Origin: DATFGK01 sp046712825
GTDB taxonomy: Bacteria > Actinomycetota > AC-67
Assembly: GCA_046712825.1 (NCBI GenBank)
Contig: JBKKCR010000030.1
Location: forward strand, 1-9,472
DNA: 9,472 bases
Direction of reading: 5' to 3'
In this document: positions 5,694-9,472 of the stretch, piece after piece
Position numbering within the stretch: the first letter of the stretch is position 1
Layout: the number at the start of each line of letters is the position of its first letter
Program-made: the position numbers and the translations under genes
Notes under the pieces: model-generated
Database searches by the model: none
What the model saw: only the letters and a program-made list of their open reading frames with translations
What the model was told of the DNA's origin: nothing

Positions 5694-8600
5694 TTGAACG
5701 GTGTCGTAACGATCCTCTTCACCGATCTCGTCGGCTCTACCGAGCTCCTCGGACGGCTCGGCGAGGATCGGGCCGATGAGCTCCGTCGGGCCCACTTCGC
5801 GATGCTCCGGGCGGCGATCTCGGCGCACGGCGGCGAGGAGGTAAAGAACATCGGCGACAGCGTCATGGTCGCTTTCACGAGCCCAGCGAAGGCCATCGCC
5901 TGCGCGGTGGAGATGCAGCAGCGCATCCACAAGCACGAGCGCTCGGGCGGACCGCCCCTGGCGATCCGGATCGGCGTGAACGCCGGCGAGGCGACCGAGG
6001 AGGATGACGACTACTTCGGCACGCCGGTCGTGATCGCGAGGCGGCTCTGCGATACCGCAGGAGGCGGGCAGATCCTGACATCCGACGTCGTGCGTGCTCT
6101 GGTCGGCTCGCGTGGCGGCTTCATCTTCAAGGATCTCGGCGCTCTAGCCTTGAAGGGCATCGAGAACCCGGTGCCGGCGTGCGAGATCGCCTGGGAGCCG
6201 CTGCATGAAGGCGTCCCACTCCCGGGCGCGGTCGCCGCCGACGACACCGTCCTGATCGGCCGTGGTGATGAGCGCGCGACGTTGCGGCGCGCCTTCGCCG
6301 CGGCTCGCGATGCCCGTCCGCGCCTGACGCTGATCGCCGGCGAGCCCGGGGTCGGCAAGACGAGCCTCGCCTTCGACTTGGCGCGCGACGCCCACGCGGC
6401 CGGCGCAACGGTCCTCTACGGACGCTCCGAAGAGGAGCTCGGGACGCCGTACCAGCCGTTCGCCGAGGCGCTCGCGCATCTAGGGAAGCACCAGCCCGAA
6501 CTGCTATCTCGCTTCGACCTCTCGCACCTCGCCGGGTTCGCCGAGAACTCCGCCGCGTCGTCCGGCGACCCGGAGGCCGACCGGTACCGCTTGTTCGAGG
6601 CCGTACATGCCGCCCTGGCCGCCGCGGGCGCGGACGCCCTCGTCGTGTTGATCCTGGACGACCTTCACTGGGCCGATCGACCGACACTGCTGCTTCTCCG
6701 GCACCTCGTCCGAGCGGCCGATCCCGGGCGCGTCCTGATCCTCGGCACGTACCGTGACGTGGAGCTGGACCGCAAGCACCCGCTCGCCGAGATGCTCGCT
6801 GAGGTGCGACGCGAGCCGGGATACGACCGCATCCTGCTGCGGGGCCTATCGGTGGACGGCGTCGTCGCGTACCTCGAGCGCCACGCAGGGCAGTCGCTGG
6901 ACACCACCGGGCGCACCCTCGCCGGGGCGCTGCACCGCGAGACGGAAGGCAATCCGTTCTTCATGCTCGAGATCATCCGGCACCTGACCGAGTCGGGCGC
7001 GATCCAGGAGCGGGACGGACGGTGGGTGTCCGACAGGTCGATCGACGACGTCGGGCTGCCGGAAAGTGTCCGGGAGGTGATCGGCAGGCGCTTGAGCCGG
7101 CTCGGGGACGAGTCGGGCGACGCGTTGACGGTGGCGTCGGTCGTCGGCCGCGACTTCGACCTCAGCGTGCTGGCGCGCGTGACCGGTCTGGACGAGGACC
7201 GGCTCGTGGACCTGCTCGACGAGGCCGTTCGCGTCCGGGGCGTCATCGACGAGGCGCCGGACGCGATCGACCGCTACACGTTCGCGCATGCGCTCGTCCG
7301 CGAGACGCTCTACGAAGAGCTGTCCACGAGCCGCCGGGTCCGCCTGCACCGCCGGGTCGGCGAAGCGATCGAGGCGCTCTATGCCGGCGACCTCGAACCC
7401 CACCTCGGCGAGCTCGCGCACCACTACCAAGAGGCGTCGGTAGCCGGTGCCGAGGACAAGGCGATCGACTACTCGCGCCGGGCCGCCGAGCGCGCCGTCA
7501 ACCAGCTCGCGTTCGAGGAGGCGGCCGAGCACATCGACCGGGCGCTGCAGACGCTCGATGCTGCGGACGACGCCGATCCCGAGGTGCTGTGCGAGACACT
7601 CATCTTCGGCGCCGACGTTCACCAGTTGACGGCGAGCCTGACGGAGGCGCGTCCGCTCGCCGTTCGCGCGGCTGAGATCGCGCGGCGGCACTCTTGGCCG
7701 GAGCGGCTCGCCCGGGCGGGCCTCGCTTACGGCGGACTTTGGATCGACATCGGGCTCGTCAACGAGGAACTCATCGGGATGCTGGGCGAGGCTATCGCCG
7801 CACTGCCGGAGAGCCATCCGATGGTTCCGCTGCTCGAGGCCCGGTTCGCGATGGATCTGTTCTTCAGCGGGGATCCAGCCGACCTGGAGGCACGCAGCCT
7901 GCGGGCGGTCGAACTCGCGAGACGCGGCTCCGACCCCCGGACGCTCGCATACGCGCTGGTCGCCCGACGTCATGCCCTCTCCGGCCCCTCACGTCTCGAG
8001 GAACGGCTGGCGATCTCGTCGGAGGCGACTCGCCTCGCGCGCGAGGTCGGCGACGCGAACCTCCACCTTCGCGCGCGGGCGTTCCGGATCATCGAATTCG
8101 TGGAACGCGGCGACGTAGACGCGACTCGTGCGGAAGAGGCCGAGTTCCTGCGCCTGGCGCTGGAGTACCGTCAGCCGTTCTACCTGCATTACATGTCGCC
8201 GTTCATCGCGGTACAGGTCGCCTTGCGCGAGGGTCGGTTCGAGGATGCCGACCGGGCCCTCGGGCTGGTGACCGACATGGCGGTCAAGCAGGGCCGCGTC
8301 ACGGCCATCATGGCGACGAACGTTCAGCGGATGCTCCTCGAGCTGCTGCGCGGGAGGCCCATCCCCTCCCACGTCGTAGAGCTCATGGCGGGGTTCACCC
8401 TGACGGTGGCGTGGGGTCCGGTCTACCTGGCGTGGCTCGAGGAGCAAACGGGCCGCCATGACGAGGCTCGGCGCCTGTGGGAGGAGAGCGGCCGGAAGAC
8501 GGCGAGGGCGCTGGGGGATCACTGGACGACGCTCGTGACCCTCGGGCAGGCCGCCGAGCTTGCCCTGACCTTCCACGACGGGGATACCGCTCGCGTGATC

Positions 8601-8954
8601 GAAGCGCGTTTGACCGAGTACTCCGGCAGGCTGATCCCGATCGCCGGCACCGCACTGGTATCGGTGTATCAGGCGGTGGACGACGCGCTGGGGATATGCG
8701 CGGAGATCGCCGGCCGCCACACGGATGCGGTCGCCCGGTACGAGGCCGCCGCGGCCCTCCACGAACGCTGGGGTATGCGACCGTTCTCCGCGATGAGCCG
8801 CATGCGTCTGGCGCGCGCGCTGGTAGCCCGCGACGGGCCCGGAGACCGGGAGCACGCCCGCGGCGTGCTCGATGCCGCACTCGCCGGGGCGGACGAGATC
8901 GGCCTCGGCTCAGCGCTCGTCGCGGAGTCCCGCGCGCTACGCGCAACGCTCTAG
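5694..8954 (+). CDS. Class III nucleotide cyclase / STAND-type ATPase / helical-repeat signalling protein
   Basis: A 1086-residue soluble protein. Residues 1-168 form a class III adenylate/guanylate cyclase domain. Metal-binding aspartates are D11 (FTDLVGST) and D55 (KNIGDSVMVAF). The ATP-selecting pair is K51 and D106 (DDYFG). In the VNxAARL block the transition-state asparagine is V113 (VVIARRL) while R117 remains, so activity may be low or altered. Residues 186-560 form an AAA/STAND-type P-loop module: Walker A GEPGVGKT (216-223), Walker B LILDDLHWAD (319-328), GTYRD (351-355), EGNPFFMLEI (418-427) and FAHALVRETLYEELS (530-544). From about 560 to the end runs an alanine- and arginine-rich helical repeat region like TPRs. 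There is no C-terminal LuxR helix-turn-helix, unlike some mycobacterial relatives. Family members are thought to couple ligand or partner binding by the repeats to ATPase and cyclase output. The output here (cAMP, another nucleotide, or none) cannot be told. It is probably transcribed on its own. Confidence 0.9.
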   Translation: MNGVVTILFTDLVGSTELLGRLGEDRADELRRAHFAMLRAAISAHGGEEVKNIGDSVMVAFTSPAKAIACAVEMQQRIHKHERSGGPPLAIRIGVNAGEATEEDDDYFGTPVVIARRLCDTAGGGQILTSDVVRALVGSRGGFIFKDLGALALKGIENPVPACEIAWEPLHEGVPLPGAVAADDTVLIGRGDERATLRRAFAAARDARPRLTLIAGEPGVGKTSLAFDLARDAHAAGATVLYGRSEEELGTPYQPFAEALAHLGKHQPELLSRFDLSHLAGFAENSAASSGDPEADRYRLFEAVHAALAAAGADALVVLILDDLHWADRPTLLLLRHLVRAADPGRVLILGTYRDVELDRKHPLAEMLAEVRREPGYDRILLRGLSVDGVVAYLERHAGQSLDTTGRTLAGALHRETEGNPFFMLEIIRHLTESGAIQERDGRWVSDRSIDDVGLPESVREVIGRRLSRLGDESGDALTVASVVGRDFDLSVLARVTGLDEDRLVDLLDEAVRVRGVIDEAPDAIDRYTFAHALVRETLYEELSTSRRVRLHRRVGEAIEALYAGDLEPHLGELAHHYQEASVAGAEDKAIDYSRRAAERAVNQLAFEEAAEHIDRALQTLDAADDADPEVLCETLIFGADVHQLTASLTEARPLAVRAAEIARRHSWPERLARAGLAYGGLWIDIGLVNEELIGMLGEAIAALPESHPMVPLLEARFAMDLFFSGDPADLEARSLRAVELARRGSDPRTLAYALVARRHALSGPSRLEERLAISSEATRLAREVGDANLHLRARAFRIIEFVERGDVDATRAEEAEFLRLALEYRQPFYLHYMSPFIAVQVALREGRFEDADRALGLVTDMAVKQGRVTAIMATNVQRMLLELLRGRPIPSHVVELMAGFTLTVAWGPVYLAWLEEQTGRHDEARRLWEESGRKTARALGDHWTTLVTLGQAAELALTFHDGDTARVIEARLTEYSGRLIPIAGTALVSVYQAVDDALGICAEIAGRHTDAVARYEAAAALHERWGMRPFSAMSRMRLARALVARDGPGDREHARGVLDAALAGADEIGLGSALVAESRALRATL

Positions 8955-8957
8955 GGA

Positions 8958-8977
8958 CGCGGCCAACGTCGGCCGCG
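8958..8977 (+). terminator. GC-rich hairpin after the cyclase gene
   Basis: CGCGGCC (8958-8964) and GGCCGCG (8971-8977) form a perfect 7-bp stem with a 6-base loop, AACGTC, starting three bases beyond the stop codon. There is no T-run after it, as is common in actinobacterial terminators. It could also simply stabilise the 3' end. Confidence 0.4.
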
Positions 8978-9031
8978 GCGCCTCTCGCGTTTGCCGTGGG
9001 GCGAGAATCACCGCCAGGACCCGCCGCGTGC

Positions 9032-9037
9032 TACAAA
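9032..9037 (+). promoter_or_regulatory. Candidate -10 box for a leaderless NTF2-like transcript
   Basis: TACAAA ends five bases before the ATG at 9043, the spacing expected if the ATG's A is the transcript start. No ribosome-binding site precedes that ATG. A clear -35 was not found, so the assignment is tentative. Confidence 0.3.
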
Positions 9038-9042
9038 GTCGC

Positions 9043-9453
9043 ATGGCCGAGCACCCGAACGCGATCAGTCTGCGTGCGTTCTACGATGCCCTCGCCGCAG
9101 GCGATGCGGAGGCTCTCCTCAGCTCGTTTTCTCCGGACGTGCGGTTCCATGTCCCCGGCGACGGCATGCTCGCCGGTGAGTACCAGGGCATCCAAGAGGT
9201 CGCAACGCTCGGCTTGCGTGCATCAGCCGAGACGAATGGCACCTTCAAGCTCGAGCTGCTCGACGTGATCGCGAACGATACCTATGCGGTCAGCCGCCAT
9301 CGTTGGACCGCCGAGCGCGGCGGCCGGCGGATCGAGATGAACAACATCAACGCCTATCGCTTCGACGCGGACGGCAAGATCGTCGAGCGTTGGGAATTCA
9401 TCGAGGACCAACGGACCCACGACGACTTCTGGGCACCGGTGCCCTCTCAGTAA
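9043..9453 (+). CDS. NTF2-like / SnoaL-like small protein
   Basis: A 136-residue protein of the cone-shaped NTF2-like fold. The N-terminal helices are NAISLRAFYDALAAGDAEALLSSF (6-29), split by the usual GD turn. SPDVRFHVPGDGMLAGEYQGIQEV (30-53) is the signature strand-turn block of SnoaL-like proteins (H36, P38, G39, G45). The strands are TFKLELLDVIANDTYAVSRHRWTAERGG (67-94) and a closing RFDADGKIVERWEFIEDQ (106-123). Families with this fold include ketosteroid isomerase-like enzymes, polyketide cyclases, dehydratases and non-enzymatic ligand binders, so the activity is open. The start at 9043 is chosen because homology-like sequence begins there. The frame extends back to 8872, but that part is arginine/serine-rich shadow overlapping the end of the cyclase gene. 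There is no signal peptide and no obvious partner gene in view. It may be expressed from its own promoter. Confidence 0.8.
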   Translation: MAEHPNAISLRAFYDALAAGDAEALLSSFSPDVRFHVPGDGMLAGEYQGIQEVATLGLRASAETNGTFKLELLDVIANDTYAVSRHRWTAERGGRRIEMNNINAYRFDADGKIVERWEFIEDQRTHDDFWAPVPSQ

Positions 9454-9472
9454 GGGTTTCTACAGCCCGGCG

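Noticed and set aside
6846..7973. Long minus-strand frame (375 codons) opposite the cyclase-ATPase gene
   Set aside because: It is an antisense shadow of GC-rich coding DNA. It has no domain-like sequence, and the opposite strand encodes clear ATPase motifs.
8700..8954. LuxR-type helix-turn-helix at the end of the cyclase-ATPase protein
   Set aside because: The C-terminal residues continue the alanine-rich helical repeats, and no LuxR recognition-helix pattern is visible.
8872..9042. Upstream extension of the NTF2-like frame to 8872
   Set aside because: It overlaps the end of the cyclase gene and is Arg/Ser-rich. The domain sequence begins right after the ATG at 9043.

Overview
The window reads as a high-GC actinobacterial-type chromosome segment, probably an environmental Actinomycetota lineage. 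The basis is GC-rich third positions, frequent GTG/TTG starts, TAnnnT-type -10 boxes, a DUF3556 membrane protein, and a cyclase-ATPase-helical-repeat giant protein typical of that phylum. No species can be assigned from the sequence. No rRNA, tRNA, CRISPR array, insertion sequence or phage gene was seen, so this looks like ordinary chromosomal content with one compact accessory unit.

Layout. (1) 1-1227, minus: 5' part of a polytopic membrane protein of the DUF3556 family, cut by the left edge. (2) 1228-1402: a non-coding stretch with three short inverted repeats and a 15-codon ORF whose ribosome-binding/start context nearly duplicates that of the DUF3556 gene. (3) 1403-4692, minus: a tightly packed three-gene operon, transcribed in the order ArsR-type repressor fused to a rhodanese domain, then a metallo-beta-lactamase-fold enzyme with two rhodanese domains (persulfide-dioxygenase-like), then an MFS transporter. 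The junctions are GTGA (4-bp overlap) and TGAATG (abutting). (4) 4693-4813: a divergent control region with a 34-bp imperfect palindrome whose two arms each contain a TTGACA -35 box, one per direction. (5) 4814-5617, plus: a class I SAM-dependent methyltransferase. (6) 5694-8954, plus: a 1086-residue class III nucleotide cyclase / STAND-type ATPase / helical-repeat protein with a TTG start. (7) 9043-9453, plus: a small NTF2/SnoaL-like protein, apparently with no Shine-Dalgarno sequence.

How the genes may work together. The minus-strand operon looks like a sulfane-sulfur (persulfide) response unit. A repressor carrying a catalytic-type rhodanese cysteine would sense or accept sulfane sulfur, the MBL-rhodanese protein would oxidise or transfer persulfide sulfur, and the MFS protein would export a product or ligand. 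The shared palindrome suggests that the same repressor also controls the divergent methyltransferase, whose substrate is unknown. This functional reading is inference from domains and layout. The cyclase-ATPase protein and the NTF2-like protein have no visible link to that unit.
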